Positions 53,326-63,728 of a stretch of 64,000 nucleotides of DNA are shown in pieces. The stretch lies in assembly GCA_947495695.1 (NCBI GenBank), contig CANLZP010000001.1:1137069-1201068 (forward strand), given 5' to 3'. The notes beneath the pieces were generated by a model that did no database searches, was not told where the DNA came from, and saw only the letters and a list, made by a program, of their open reading frames with translations. Numbering within the stretch: position 1 is the stretch's first letter; each line of letters opens with the position of its first letter. Origin of the DNA: an uncultured Erythrobacter sp. (GTDB lineage: Bacteria; Pseudomonadota; Alphaproteobacteria; Sphingomonadales; Sphingomonadaceae). The position numbers and the translations under genes were made by a program.

Positions 53326-54648
53326 ATGGCGCGATCACACACACTGTTAACCGGCACCATTTTGGCGGGACTGCTCGCATCGGCGGCAGCATTGCCCGCG
53401 GCGGCGCAGGATCAAGCGCCAGCTGAAGATACCGTTGCGCCTGTAGAGCAGGACCCGGCCATGCAGCTGGCCCTTGCGGCATTGGACGCGGCACCTGTGT
53501 TTGACGGGCACAATGATATGCCGATCCAACTGCGCAGTCGTTTTGCCAACCAGATCAATGATCTGGACTTTCATGACACGCTCTCCACGGCCGACAGCCA
53601 TCCGGCTGGCAGAGCCATGCACACCGACCTCACCCGCTTGAAGCAGGGCAGGGTGGGCGCGCAATATTGGTCGGTCTATGTCCCGGCGTCGCTGGACGAG
53701 CCTGAGGCTGTGCTGGCAACGATCGAGCAGATTGATGTGACCAAGCGCCTGATCGCGCTGAACAGCGATGACCTCCAACTGGCCCTGACGGCGGACGATG
53801 TTGAAAACGCGGTCGCTGGCGGCCGAATTGCCTCATTGCTGGGGATGGAAGGCGGGCATTCGATCGGATCAAGCCTGTCGGTGTTGCGCCAGATGTATGA
53901 TCTGGGCGCACGCTACATGACGCTGACCCATTCCAAGAACACACCCTGGGCTGACAGCGCCACCGATGCCCCCGAGCATGGCGGGTTGACGGACTTTGGC
54001 AAGGATCTGATCCGCGAAATGAACCGATTGGGCATGCAGGTCGATCTGAGCCATGTGAGCGAGGCGACGATGATGGATGTGCTGGATGTGGCCATCGCAC
54101 CGGTAATCTTCAGCCATTCGGGCGCTCGCAGCGTGAACGGTCATGCGCGCAATGTTCCCGACAGCGTGCTCGCCCGGCTGCCTGCCAATGGCGGGGTGGT
54201 GATGGTCGTTGGCTTGCCCGGCTTCCTCAGCGAAGATCAGCGTAACTGGTATGCTGCGCGCCAAGCCAAAGTGGCCGAACTTGAAAGCTTGTGGCAGGGG
54301 CAGCCCGACGCTGTGCTCCAGGCGTTAGCCCAATGGGACGAGGCCAATCCCACGCCTCTGGCCACCATCTCTGACATGGCCGATCATATTGATCACATTC
54401 GCGACGTGGCCGGCATCGCCAATATCGGGATCGGCGGCGATTATGACGGCATGCCAACCGGCCCGGTCGGGATGGAAGATGTCGCCGGATATCCTGCCCT
54501 GTTTGCCGAATTGGCACGGCGTGGGTATTCGCAGGCCGAGCTGGAAATGATCTCTTACCACAATGCTTTGCGGGCATTGCGTCAGGCAGAACAAATTGCA
54601 GCCCGTCAACGCGGCGAGCTGCCCATTGAAACGCTGATTGATCAGTAA
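53326..54648 (+). CDS. Membrane dipeptidase (renal dipeptidase family M19), exported
   Basis: 440 residues with a signal peptide (LLTGTILAGLLASAAALPAAAQ). Zinc ligands: HND in VFDGHNDMP, E in LGMEGGHSIG, and histidines in DLSHVSEATM and FSHSGARSV; GGDYDGMPTGP is also conserved. It cleaves dipeptides, including D-amino-acid-containing ones, in the periplasm. The ATG of MARSHTLLTG was taken because the signal starts there; an earlier in-frame start is unlikely. Confidence 0.92.
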   Translation: MARSHTLLTGTILAGLLASAAALPAAAQDQAPAEDTVAPVEQDPAMQLALAALDAAPVFDGHNDMPIQLRSRFANQINDLDFHDTLSTADSHPAGRAMHTDLTRLKQGRVGAQYWSVYVPASLDEPEAVLATIEQIDVTKRLIALNSDDLQLALTADDVENAVAGGRIASLLGMEGGHSIGSSLSVLRQMYDLGARYMTLTHSKNTPWADSATDAPEHGGLTDFGKDLIREMNRLGMQVDLSHVSEATMMDVLDVAIAPVIFSHSGARSVNGHARNVPDSVLARLPANGGVVMVVGLPGFLSEDQRNWYAARQAKVAELESLWQGQPDAVLQALAQWDEANPTPLATISDMADHIDHIRDVAGIANIGIGGDYDGMPTGPVGMEDVAGYPALFAELARRGYSQAELEMISYHNALRALRQAEQIAARQRGELPIETLIDQ

Positions 54649-54654
54649 GGTGGC

Positions 54655-54957
54655 TTAGGAGCCCGTATCGGACGCTTCGGCTGCCAATGCATCGGCCGCT
54701 TCAATCGCTGCTTCGTCTACGACCTCGGCAGTGACCAGGTCTTCATCGGTGCCGGTGACTTCAGCAGGTGCGTTTTCGCTCACCTTCGCGACGGGTTCAG
54801 GTTCTTCAACGTTCACCGCGCCTGTCACCCAAATCATTGTTAGCAAACCGATGGCCAGCACTAACCCAATGGCCAGTATCCAGCGTAAATGACCGTTACT
54901 GGTCGCAGCGGTCGCTTCAACATCTTCTACGTGAATTTCATCGCCTTGTTTGTGCAT
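54655..54957 (-). CDS. Small single-helix membrane protein, acidic tail
   Basis: 100 residues. One helix, WILAIGLVLAIGLLTMIWVTG (about 26-46), then a long acidic, alanine-rich tail without structure (EVTGTDEDLVTAEVVDEAAIEAADALAAEASDTGS). Family unknown. It converges with the dipeptidase gene and precedes dapD's stop by 84 bases on the same strand. Confidence 0.65.
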   Translation of the reverse strand: MHKQGDEIHVEDVEATAATSNGHLRWILAIGLVLAIGLLTMIWVTGAVNVEEPEPVAKVSENAPAEVTGTDEDLVTAEVVDEAAIEAADALAAEASDTGS

Positions 54958-55041
54958 TGTTTGGTCCCCGAATTATTCTTTGCCCGATAGGTTGAACAAC
55001 AAAACGACGAGACATGCAAATTGTTCCGGCTAAGCTGTCCG

Positions 55042-55881
55042 TCAGTCGCGCAAAAGTTCGTTGATGCCGGTCTTCGACCGCGTCTGCGCGTCGACCGTTT
55101 TGACTATGACTGCGCAATACAGCGAGGGGCCGGGGGAACCATCGGGCAAGGGTTTGCCTGGCATCGCGCCGGGAACAACCACGGCATAAGGAGGCACTTC
55201 GCCAAGATGAATTTCGCCTGTGGCGCGATCCACAATCTTGGTCGAGGCGCCCAAATATACACCCATGGAAAGCACGGCGCCTTCGCCAACGCGCACGCCT
55301 TCGGCTACCTCGCTGCGCGCGCCGATAAAGGCTCCATCGCCAATGATGACAGGTTCGGCCTGCAGAGGTTCCAGTACGCCGCCAATGCCCGCACCGCCGG
55401 AAATATGCACATTTTTACCGATCTGCGCGCATGAGCCAACCGTAGCCCAGGTGTCTATCATTGTGCCTTCGTCTACATAGGCGCCAATGTTCACAAAACT
55501 GGGCATCAGCACCACGCCCTTGCCGATAAAGCTGCCACGCCGAGCGACAGCGCCCGGCACTACGCGGAAACCTGCCTCGGCGAAGCGGTTGTCACCCCAG
55601 CCGGAAAATTTGCTGGGCACTTTGTCATAGGCTGGTCCGCCGGCGCTGCCGCCTTCCATCACGACGTTATCGTTCAGGCGGAAAGAGAGCAGAACGGCCT
55701 TTTTCAGCCATTGGTTGACGGTCCATCCACCATTGCCATCGGGCTCTGCAACGCGCGCTGTTCCGCGGTCGAGCAAGGCTAATGCCTCGTCCACGACGAC
55801 CCGAACGTCCAAACTGGCCGGGGTCACTTCATTGCGGTTTTCCCACGCAGCTTCGATTAATTGGGCAAGTTCGGTCGACAT
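55042..55881 (-). CDS. dapD: Tetrahydrodipicolinate N-succinyltransferase
   Basis: 279 residues. Left-handed beta-helix hexapeptide repeats ([50 protein letters not shown]) and the N-terminal LSFRLND are typical. It transfers succinyl from CoA to tetrahydrodipicolinate in lysine and diaminopimelate synthesis, hence peptidoglycan. The family length is normal. It diverges from the subtilase gene with a 151-base gap. Confidence 0.96.
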   Translation of the reverse strand: MSTELAQLIEAAWENRNEVTPASLDVRVVVDEALALLDRGTARVAEPDGNGGWTVNQWLKKAVLLSFRLNDNVVMEGGSAGGPAYDKVPSKFSGWGDNRFAEAGFRVVPGAVARRGSFIGKGVVLMPSFVNIGAYVDEGTMIDTWATVGSCAQIGKNVHISGGAGIGGVLEPLQAEPVIIGDGAFIGARSEVAEGVRVGEGAVLSMGVYLGASTKIVDRATGEIHLGEVPPYAVVVPGAMPGKPLPDGSPGPSLYCAVIVKTVDAQTRSKTGINELLRD

Positions 55882-56032
55882 GGCGGCTCCAGTGGTGTTT
55901 TTTGGTGTTCGAGCGCGCTGCTAGCCCCCACTCGCCGCAAAGCCAATAGCGAAGGCCGCTAAATCCTTGCTAATGCGCTAACCTTGGACCTAATGTTCGT
56001 GTTCATCTGGCTTGGCTTAGAAGGCGCATATT

Positions 56033-58459
56033 ATGCCATTGGTTTCATCACAGGCGAACCTATTCGCATTTCGCGCCCGCACCTTTACCGCGGCCAGTTC
56101 TCTTGCCTTGCTGAGCGCCTTGTTAAGTGCATGCGGCGGTGGTGGTGGAGGACCGGTCATCAGCACCCCTACTCCAAATCCGACGCCTACGCCCACACCC
56201 ACGCCAACACCTACGCCCACGCCGACCAGCAACTTTAACACCGCAGAAGTGCGTCGGTCTGATGGAGCAGGCTTTCATGATGCAGTCTCGGCCTGGCAAG
56301 ATGGGACGACCGGGCAGGGCACAACAATTGCGATTGTCGACACCGGAATCGATATCGACAGCCCGGAGTTTGACGGGCGTATCCATCCCGATTCAACAGA
56401 TGTTGCCGGCAATCGAACGATCAATGCAGAGGATGATCACGGGACCAATGTCGCTCTGGTCGCCGCAGCAGCGCGCGACAATGTGGGTGTGGTCGGGATT
56501 GCGTTTGATGCTCAGGTCTTGGCCATTCGTGGTGACGAACCGGGAACCTGCGGCACTGATACGCCCGAAGATTCATCGCTGGGCTGCCTGTTCGATGATC
56601 GCTCTATCGCCGCGGGGGTCGATTTGGCGATTAATTCTGGGGCTGCGGTCGTAAATCTCAGCCTCGGCGGGGGCGCGGCCTCGCGAGTCTTGCTGGATGC
56701 GATTGGCAGGGCAGCAGATGCTGGGGTTGTCGTAGTGGTTGCCGCGGGCAATGGCGGCGATGGGTCAGAACCGGATATTGATCCGGACCAACCTGATCCT
56801 TTTGCCACCAGCATTGTACAGGCGGGCAATGGCAATGTGATCATTGCCGGCTCGGTCGATGAAAATGGCGATTTTTCTGCATTCAGTAATCGCGCTGGAA
56901 CCTTTGCCAGCAGCTTCCTTTCTGCCCGGGGCGAGGCGGTATGCTGCGTCTATGATGATGGCGAATTGTTCATCACTACCAACGATAATGGGGCGCAGTT
57001 TGTCACCCTGTTTTCAGGAACCAGTTTTGCAACCCCGCAGATTTCCGGCGCGGTGGCATTGCTGGCGCAAGCCTTCCCCAATCTGACAGCTGTCCAGATC
57101 GTTGAGATTCTAATCGACACAGCCAGAGATGCAGGTGCGAGCGGGGCGGACAATGTGTTTGGCAGCGGTATATTGGACATCGCTGCGGCGGTTGCGCCCA
57201 GCGGAGCGACCACAATGGCGGGAACCAGTACCATTTTGGCTCCGGTCGATGATGTGGCGATTGGATCGGCGGCGATGGGTGATGCGCTGGGTCAGGCTGG
57301 CGGCGGGCAGGGCGTTAAGACCATCGTTCTCGACCGCTACAATCGCGCCTATAGCTATGACCTGACGGGCAGGTTGCGCGGTGCCGCAATTACTCCGCGC
57401 CTGCGCGGCGCTGTTGCTCGCAATGGCCGCTCGCTTACCTCCACCAGCGATGCCCTTGCGCTCGCCTTTAGGGTCGGGGATGGCGCGCGCGCGGCGGGAC
57501 TGAATTGGAGCGGACCCTTGCAGCTTAGCTCGGACGAGGCCAATCAGGCGCAAGTGCTGGCGGCCAGGATTGCCGCACGGATAGCGCCCGATACACAGAT
57601 CGGTTTTGCCTTGGCGCAAGGATCTGACGGATTGGTGGCCCAATTGCAGGGTCATGATCGCACCATCGTTCGGCCAGCCTTTCACATCGCGCCAGCTGCG
57701 GGCGGTGATGACGGGTTCATCCAGCACAGCGATCTTTCCTTCGCCTTGCGTCAACGCATGGGGGCATGGGGACTGACGCTGCACGGACAATCGGGCGATG
57801 CCTGGTTGGGTGATGTGCGGCAAGCAGACGAAGTTTACGGAGGTATTCGCGAACGACGTCCCACCAGCAGTTTCGGCCTGTCAGTGGACCGCGCATTGGC
57901 TGGAGTTGAAACAACCTTGGGAATGACATGGCTGGCCGAGGATCAGACTGTTTTAGGCGCCTATTTCCATGATGCCATCGGCAATGGCGGGGCGAACACA
58001 GCCTTTCTGGATGTCTCTGCGCGCAGACAATTGGGCCGTAATTGGCAAATCGGCGGAGCGTTTCGTGCAGGAATGACGCTGCCCAAAGCCAATGGCGTGA
58101 TCACCAGCAGCTCACGCCTGTACAGTAATGCGTGGTCGATGGATCTGGGCAAAGCCAACACGCTGATTGGAGGCGACATGATCGGCCTGCGGTTGAGCCA
58201 GCCCTTGCGGGTCAGCGGCGGCGGGCTCGATCTCAATCTGCCGGTTTCTTATAGTTACGCCACCGAAACGGCGCAATTTGGCATCCGGCGTTTGAACCTA
58301 AGCCCGGCAGGGCGCGAGTTAATGGGCGAGCTCAGCTGGCGCGGGCCCTTCCTGTTCGGGCAAGCCGGTGCAAGCGTGTTCTATCGCCGCCAACCGGGGC
58401 ATTACTCGACCAGTCCCGATGATGTCGGGGCCGTGGTCAGCCTGACCGCAGACTTCTGA
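56033..58459 (+). CDS. Lipoprotein subtilase (S8) with probable C-terminal beta-barrel
   Basis: 808 residues. Signal with lipobox LLSAC (Cys34), GGGGGG and a (PT)n linker (about 44-65). Catalytic triad: Asp103 in IVDTGID, His136 in DDHGTNVA, Ser331 in SGTSFATP; Asn240 in AAGN stabilises the oxyanion. Residues ~420-808 are rich in alternating strands and end in SLTADF, whose final phenylalanine fits outer-membrane barrel insertion. It might thus be an autotransporter protease with a lipid anchor. HGTNVA replaces the usual HGTHVA. Confidence 0.88.
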   Translation: MPLVSSQANLFAFRARTFTAASSLALLSALLSACGGGGGGPVISTPTPNPTPTPTPTPTPTPTPTSNFNTAEVRRSDGAGFHDAVSAWQDGTTGQGTTIAIVDTGIDIDSPEFDGRIHPDSTDVAGNRTINAEDDHGTNVALVAAAARDNVGVVGIAFDAQVLAIRGDEPGTCGTDTPEDSSLGCLFDDRSIAAGVDLAINSGAAVVNLSLGGGAASRVLLDAIGRAADAGVVVVVAAGNGGDGSEPDIDPDQPDPFATSIVQAGNGNVIIAGSVDENGDFSAFSNRAGTFASSFLSARGEAVCCVYDDGELFITTNDNGAQFVTLFSGTSFATPQISGAVALLAQAFPNLTAVQIVEILIDTARDAGASGADNVFGSGILDIAAAVAPSGATTMAGTSTILAPVDDVAIGSAAMGDALGQAGGGQGVKTIVLDRYNRAYSYDLTGRLRGAAITPRLRGAVARNGRSLTSTSDALALAFRVGDGARAAGLNWSGPLQLSSDEANQAQVLAARIAARIAPDTQIGFALAQGSDGLVAQLQGHDRTIVRPAFHIAPAAGGDDGFIQHSDLSFALRQRMGAWGLTLHGQSGDAWLGDVRQADEVYGGIRERRPTSSFGLSVDRALAGVETTLGMTWLAEDQTVLGAYFHDAIGNGGANTAFLDVSARRQLGRNWQIGGAFRAGMTLPKANGVITSSSRLYSNAWSMDLGKANTLIGGDMIGLRLSQPLRVSGGGLDLNLPVSYSYATETAQFGIRRLNLSPAGRELMGELSWRGPFLFGQAGASVFYRRQPGHYSTSPDDVGAVVSLTADF
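56166..56232 (+). repeat. Proline-threonine codon repeat in the subtilase
   Basis: About ten tandem CC(N)AC(N) dicodons encode (Pro-Thr)n. It forms the flexible linker between lipid anchor and protease. Such tracts may vary in length between strains through slippage. Confidence 0.85.
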
Positions 58460-58483
58460 CCATAGCATGGATTTTGGCGGTTG

Positions 58484-59569
58484 CTATTTAAGTCCGGCAG
58501 CCTGCGCAAAGCGATAGGCGTGCTCAACCAGAGGCACCACTCGCTCGCTGGTTTTCTTGGCATGAGCCGAAGACGCCGTGCCATCGATCACACGCTTTTT
58601 GATGCCTTGAATAATCCCGGCCAGCCGGAATAGATTATAGGCGAAATACCATTCCATCGGCGGAACGGGAAAGCCAGTTCGCGTGACATAACGCTCCACT
58701 GCTTCTTCGACCGAAGGGATGCCCAGCGCCTTGATATCAACCCCGCCCAGGCCAGCGCGGCCATCGGCATCATTGTACCAATTGAGCATCAGATAGCTGA
58801 AGTCCGCGATCGGATCACCGAGCGTTGAAAGTTCCCAATCCAGCACCGCAATCACGCGGTTTTCGGTCTTGTGGAAGATCATATTGTCGAGCCGATAATC
58901 CCCATGCACCACGCTGCTGGCGTGCTGGGCAGGGATGGTTTCGGGCAGCCATTCGATCAACCGATCCATCTCTGGAATGGTCTCTGTCTCGGACAATTTA
59001 TACTGTTTGGACCAACGGTTGATCTGGCGCGCACAATAGTCCTCTCGCTTGCCAAAATCTGCCAGTCCAATCTCGTCAATATCGGCTTTGTGCAGATCGG
59101 CGATGGTGTCGATCATCGCGAAGTAAATTTCTCGGCGCTCGTCGGGCGTGTTGTTGGGCAGCGCCCCGTTCCACAAATTGCGCCCATCGGCCAATGACAT
59201 GACGAAGAATTTGGAGCCAAGCACCTCGGGATCTTCGCATAAGCCATAAGTGCGCGGCACCGGAAAGCCGGTGGGGTGGAGCGCCGTCATCACCTTATAT
59301 TCGCGATCAACCGCATGCGCGCTGGGCAGCAATTTGCCAAAGGGTTGCCGGCGCAAAACATAGGATGCACCGGGCGTATCAATCCGATAGGTCGGATTGG
59401 ACTGGCCACCTTTAAACTTGGTGTAGGAAATCGGACCGGCGTAGCCCTCAACATTGGCCTCGAACCATGCGGTCAGAGCGCCAAGATCAAGCTTGTCCTT
59501 GTCCTCCACCGCGATGGTGCCGACCATTTCCTTTTCATAATCAATCATGTTCTCGGACGTATCTGTCAT
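58484..59569 (-). CDS. APH-like phosphotransferase (ACAD10/11 N-terminal type)
   Basis: 361 residues. SYTKFKGGQSNPTYRID and YVLRRQPFGKLLPSAH form the ATP loop, VVHGDYRLDNMIFH the catalytic aspartate and AVLDWELSTLGDPIADFSYL the metal-binding DxD. In ACAD10/11 proteins this domain phosphorylates 4-hydroxyacyl-CoAs before water is removed. Its neighbours, an alcohol dehydrogenase and an acyl-CoA dehydrogenase, support that role. The start shares one base with the alcohol dehydrogenase stop (TGATG). Confidence 0.87.
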   Translation of the reverse strand: MTDTSENMIDYEKEMVGTIAVEDKDKLDLGALTAWFEANVEGYAGPISYTKFKGGQSNPTYRIDTPGASYVLRRQPFGKLLPSAHAVDREYKVMTALHPTGFPVPRTYGLCEDPEVLGSKFFVMSLADGRNLWNGALPNNTPDERREIYFAMIDTIADLHKADIDEIGLADFGKREDYCARQINRWSKQYKLSETETIPEMDRLIEWLPETIPAQHASSVVHGDYRLDNMIFHKTENRVIAVLDWELSTLGDPIADFSYLMLNWYNDADGRAGLGGVDIKALGIPSVEEAVERYVTRTGFPVPPMEWYFAYNLFRLAGIIQGIKKRVIDGTASSAHAKKTSERVVPLVEHAYRFAQAAGLK

Positions 59570-60657
59570 CAGTCGAACACCACCACGCTGCGCGCCGAGT
59601 GCCCCTCGCGCATCTTGTCAAAGCCCGCATTCACCTGGTCGAGCGAGATTCGCTCAGCAATAATGGTGTCGAGGTCGAGCAAGCCGCGCATGTAGAAATC
59701 CACCAAGCGGGGCAGATCGACGGGGAAGTGGTTATCGCCCATGATTGCGCCCATCAGCTTCTTGCCGCCAAGCAGGTCGAGCGCTCCAAGCCCGACTTTG
59801 CAATCGAGCGGCATCATGCCCAGGATCACCGCCGTACCGCCACGCCGTAGCGACGCAACCGCAAGATCGGCCGAGGCCTGACGCCCCACCGCCTCAATAC
59901 CCCAGTTAACGCCGCCACTGGAGATGTCCATGATCTGCTGAACAACGTCATCTGCCAAGGCATCCACCGTGTGGGTCGCACCCAATACTTTGGCGAGCTC
60001 GCGCTTTTCCGGGAGTGGATCGGCAGCGATAATCTTGCCCGCGCCAGCAATCTTAGCCGCGTTGATGGTGGCGAGGCCGACACCGCCGCAGCCTACGACC
60101 AGAACGGTTTCACCCGGAGTCACTTTGCACGCGTTAAATATGGTTCCAGCCCCGGTAGTCACAGCGCATCCGATCACCGCCGCACGATCAAGAGGCATAT
60201 CCTTGTCGATCGCCACACAGGCGTTTTCGTGGATCAACATCTGCTCGGATAGAGCTGACAGATTGATCATCTGATTGACTATCTCCCCGCCGTTGCGGGA
60301 AATCCGAGGAGCGTCTGTCTTGGCACGTCGGGTGGCAGCGCCAAGGCAAAGCGCCATCCGGCCGGTTACGCAGAACTCGCATTGGCCGCAAAAGGCAGAC
60401 AGACAAGAAACAACGTGATCGCCCGGTTTGACCGTTTTGACCTCGCTGCCAACCGCGCGCACCACACCTGCAGCCTCGTGACCCGGAATGGTGGGCAAGG
60501 GATGCGGATAAGCACCGTCAATGAAGTGCAGGTCGGAATGACACAATCCGCACGCCTTGGTGTCGATCAACACCTCATGTGGTGCGGGATCTGCCAGTTC
60601 AACTTCACCTATGACAAGTGGCTCGCCCGGCGTTTCCAGAATGGCTGCTTTTGCCAT
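59569..60657 (-). CDS. Zinc-dependent alcohol dehydrogenase
   Basis: 362 residues. Zinc ligands CGLCHSDLHFIDG and GHEAAG plus structural CGQCEFCVTGRMALC. NAD fold VVGCGGVGLATINAAKIAGA. Resembles the class III/MDR group. The substrate is probably an alcohol formed in acyl-CoA or isoprenoid breakdown, judged from the neighbouring genes. AGGAGAAG precedes the ATG. 29 bases separate it from the upstream acyl-CoA dehydrogenase gene, same strand. Confidence 0.9.
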   Translation of the reverse strand: MAKAAILETPGEPLVIGEVELADPAPHEVLIDTKACGLCHSDLHFIDGAYPHPLPTIPGHEAAGVVRAVGSEVKTVKPGDHVVSCLSAFCGQCEFCVTGRMALCLGAATRRAKTDAPRISRNGGEIVNQMINLSALSEQMLIHENACVAIDKDMPLDRAAVIGCAVTTGAGTIFNACKVTPGETVLVVGCGGVGLATINAAKIAGAGKIIAADPLPEKRELAKVLGATHTVDALADDVVQQIMDISSGGVNWGIEAVGRQASADLAVASLRRGGTAVILGMMPLDCKVGLGALDLLGGKKLMGAIMGDNHFPVDLPRLVDFYMRGLLDLDTIIAERISLDQVNAGFDKMREGHSARSVVVFD

Positions 60658-60686
60658 ATCGTCTTCTCCTATTGCGTCGAAATGGC

Positions 60687-62018
60687 TTAGCGGGTCGCGC
60701 CCATGTCGCCTGAGCTAAGCGAATCGTTCGCCGCTGGGGCACTTCCTCCGCGCAGAGCGTTGGCTGTTGGGCCTTCCTTGGGAAGATGCTTGGCAAATTC
60801 CATCCGCGCGATTGACCGTGCGTGGACCTCGTCAGGACCATCGGCCAAACGCAAGGTCCGCTGATGGGCATAGGCATTGGCCAGACCGTAATCATTCGAT
60901 ACGCCGCCGCCGCCATGAGCCTGGATCGCATTGTCGATGATCCGCAGCGCCATATTGGGCGCCTGAACCTTGATCATGGCGATTTCCTGCTTGGCAGCCT
61001 TGTTGCCGACCTTGTCCATCATGTCTGCCGCTTTGAGGCACAGCAGTCGGGTCATGTCGATATCGATCCGGGCCTGCGCCACGCGCTCTTCCCAAACCGA
61101 ATGCTTGTAAATCGGTTTGCCGAATGCTTCGCGTTCTTGCAGACGCTGACACATTTTGGACAACGCTTCCTCAGCAACGCCAATGGTCCGCATGCAGTGA
61201 TGGATTCGGCCTGGGCCGAGGCGCCCTTGAGCGATCTCGAAACCGCGTCCTTCGCCCAGCAACATATTGGTAACGGGAACGCGAACGTCCTTCAGTTCCA
61301 CTTCCATATGGCCATGCGGAGCGTCGTCATAACCGAACACAGGAAGGTGGCGGATGATGTTCACGCCGGGCGCATCATTGGGCATCAACAGCATTGATTG
61401 CTGGGCATGACGACCAGCGGAGAAATCGGTCTTGCCCATCACGATGGAGACCTTGCAACGCGGATCGCCAAGGCCCGATGACCACCATTTGCGGCCATTG
61501 ATCACATATTCATCGCCATCGCGTTCGATCCGGGTTTCGATATTGGTCGCGTCAGAGCTGGCCGTGAAAGGCTCTGTCATCAAGAATGCCGAGCGGATTT
61601 CGCCGTTCATGATGGGCCGTAGCCACTGTTCCTTTTGCTCGATCGTTCCGTAGCGGTGGAACACTTCCATATTGCCAGTGTCCGGCGCCGAGCAATTGAA
61701 CACTTCAGAAGCGAAGCCGATGCGGCCCATTTCTTCGGCGCACAAAGCATATTCGAGATTGGTCAGACCAGGACCTTCAAACTCAAAGCTTTCTTCGACA
61801 TGATGGTGCCCATCATTGCGCGGCGGCATGAACAGATTCCAGATACCAGCAGCCTTGGCCTCTTTCTTCAGATCTTCGACCACTTGAATGACTTTCCATC
61901 GGTCGCCTTCGGCATCTTGAGCCTTATACGTGTCGACAGCCGGGCGAATGCGGGTTTCGATGAAATCGCGCACTCGGTCGCGCCAATATTGCTGCCGTTC
62001 GGTGGGTTGGAAATCCAT
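60687..62018 (-). CDS. Acyl-CoA dehydrogenase (ACAD11-like)
   Basis: 443 residues. [83 protein letters not shown] mark a long-chain/ACAD10-11 type. The catalytic residue region ends in ADGPDEVH where many relatives have EG. The [11 protein letters not shown] start has AGAGAGG ten bases upstream. First gene of the acyl-CoA/ADH/APH set on this strand; the C-terminus is a loose Ala/Ser tail. Confidence 0.9.
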   Translation of the reverse strand: MDFQPTERQQYWRDRVRDFIETRIRPAVDTYKAQDAEGDRWKVIQVVEDLKKEAKAAGIWNLFMPPRNDGHHHVEESFEFEGPGLTNLEYALCAEEMGRIGFASEVFNCSAPDTGNMEVFHRYGTIEQKEQWLRPIMNGEIRSAFLMTEPFTASSDATNIETRIERDGDEYVINGRKWWSSGLGDPRCKVSIVMGKTDFSAGRHAQQSMLLMPNDAPGVNIIRHLPVFGYDDAPHGHMEVELKDVRVPVTNMLLGEGRGFEIAQGRLGPGRIHHCMRTIGVAEEALSKMCQRLQEREAFGKPIYKHSVWEERVAQARIDIDMTRLLCLKAADMMDKVGNKAAKQEIAMIKVQAPNMALRIIDNAIQAHGGGGVSNDYGLANAYAHQRTLRLADGPDEVHARSIARMEFAKHLPKEGPTANALRGGSAPAANDSLSSGDMGATR

Positions 62019-62126
62019 AGGAGTAATCCTCTCTTGTCTTGTTTGACTCGGTAAACTTGTTGACTCTCTCGTGGCAGAGAGTGCCGGCTGCGCCAAGCTG
62101 TCAGTTTGATGGGCGCCTTATTTCTG

Positions 62127-63560
62127 TCATTGTGCTGGTGGCGGTTTGCTTGGGGATGGCTGGATCGTGATGCCAGCGGCCAAACGCGCTTCGTGATCTT
62201 CGCGGCTGATCGGGAAGCGGCCTAGCCAGAAGGCCGAAACCAGCGCCAAGATGCCCGATACAATCCCGAAATAGATCACCATATCGGTGATGACCGTTGC
62301 CGGAACTTGGCCCGGTTGGGCATTATTGGCGAGCTGCGATGCAGCAATGATTTGTCCAGTCACAAATATTCCAAAGCCGGTGGCGCATTTCTGGACCAAC
62401 CAATTGCCCGAATAAAACGAGCCTTCGGCCCGCCGTCCGGTGCGCTCCTGAAAGGCCTCTACAATCTCTGCAATCATGGATGATGCCGATATCATCACCA
62501 CCACTGCCAAGGCGTTGCCGAAGAACAAGAAGCCATAATAGAGGGCGGTTGATGGCAACGTGCCCGGCGTTGGCCAAAGCCCGGCCAGCAAGAATAGATA
62601 GGGTGAAAACAGAATGGCGAACGAACCAATGGCGGCGATGGCGGCGCTTTTGGGTTTGCCCAGATGGCGATGCATCGGCCCCACGATGAAGAACATCAGC
62701 ACGACTGAACAGAACAGCACAATCGGATAGGCGATCAATGCTGCCTGATCGAATTGCCACACGAACACATTGACATAGTTCGATATGGAAAAGCTCATCC
62801 CTTGCGCGACATAGGCGGCCAAACCGCCGGCTGCGAAGATCAGGAAGGCCTTTTCGCTAAAGGCTTCGAAAATCTCGGCAAATGCACCCTTGAAACTGAA
62901 GGGTTCGGGTTTGTGTTGGGGCAAATGCGCCACCAATTTATGCTGGCCCAAGGCTGATCCCAACACCGAAATCGCCATCAGGATCGCGCCGAATATTCCG
63001 AATGAGGCATAGCCATCACGCTGCAGCAATCCGTCTGCGCCCGGCAAAAATACGGTATAGGCCAGCAACATCATCAAAATGCCGCCGCACCAGCCTGACA
63101 GATAGCGATATCGGAACAGCGTTGTGCGCTCGTCATAATCGTTCGTTATCTCGGGCAAGAGCGAGACAGAGGGGACTTCGCAGGCAGACAGCAGGACCCG
63201 CACCACGATGGCGATGCCCAGCAATCCAAAGAAGCTGGGGGCTACTGTGCCAGGGGGTGACCACATCAAAATCCAGGCGAAGGCCAGCGGGATTGGCGCT
63301 GCATAAAGCCACGGCAATCGTCGGCCCCAACGGGTGTAGGTCCGGTCAGACAAATTGCCCAGGATTGGATCGACCACGGCATCCACCAGCAGCGCAATAA
63401 GCAAGGCCAGCGCGACCAGCCCGGCATCCATGCCCAGAACCTGATTGTAATACAGCAGCAGGAAAAAGCTGAAACCGGTGTCTTTCACCCCAAAGGCAAC
63501 TGCGCCAAACCCATGGATCAGCTTGAGCCGCATCGGCATGGGGCCAGCGACAAAGCTCAT
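62127..63560 (-). CDS. GPH-type sugar/cation symporter (MelB-like MFS)
   Basis: 477 residues with 12 helices. AFGVKDTGFSFFLLLYYNQVLGM at the start and VDAVVDPILGNLSDRTYTRWGRRLPWLYAAPIPLAFAWIL, followed by SLLPEITNDYDERTTLFRYRYL, are typical of the glycoside-pentoside-hexuronide family. It imports a sugar or sugar-like compound with cations; members near lipid genes may move other solutes. The ATG of MSFVAGP was chosen. It is on the minus strand, 108 bases upstream of the ACAD gene. Confidence 0.85.
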   Translation of the reverse strand: MSFVAGPMPMRLKLIHGFGAVAFGVKDTGFSFFLLLYYNQVLGMDAGLVALALLIALLVDAVVDPILGNLSDRTYTRWGRRLPWLYAAPIPLAFAWILMWSPPGTVAPSFFGLLGIAIVVRVLLSACEVPSVSLLPEITNDYDERTTLFRYRYLSGWCGGILMMLLAYTVFLPGADGLLQRDGYASFGIFGAILMAISVLGSALGQHKLVAHLPQHKPEPFSFKGAFAEIFEAFSEKAFLIFAAGGLAAYVAQGMSFSISNYVNVFVWQFDQAALIAYPIVLFCSVVLMFFIVGPMHRHLGKPKSAAIAAIGSFAILFSPYLFLLAGLWPTPGTLPSTALYYGFLFFGNALAVVVMISASSMIAEIVEAFQERTGRRAEGSFYSGNWLVQKCATGFGIFVTGQIIAASQLANNAQPGQVPATVITDMVIYFGIVSGILALVSAFWLGRFPISREDHEARLAAGITIQPSPSKPPPAQ

Positions 63561-63728
63561 AGCTTGCCTATCCCGCAAGGGGCGCCCGCGCCGAATCCTG
63601 ACATCAGTCTCTCCAAAAACTTTCTCGCTAGCCTAGGGCAAGCATGGGCTGCGTCAACGGTGGTCTTTGTGACGCTACGGCATGGGGGTCCCTCGTAAAT
63701 CGCCTTGCAGCCGATATGCGAATCACCC

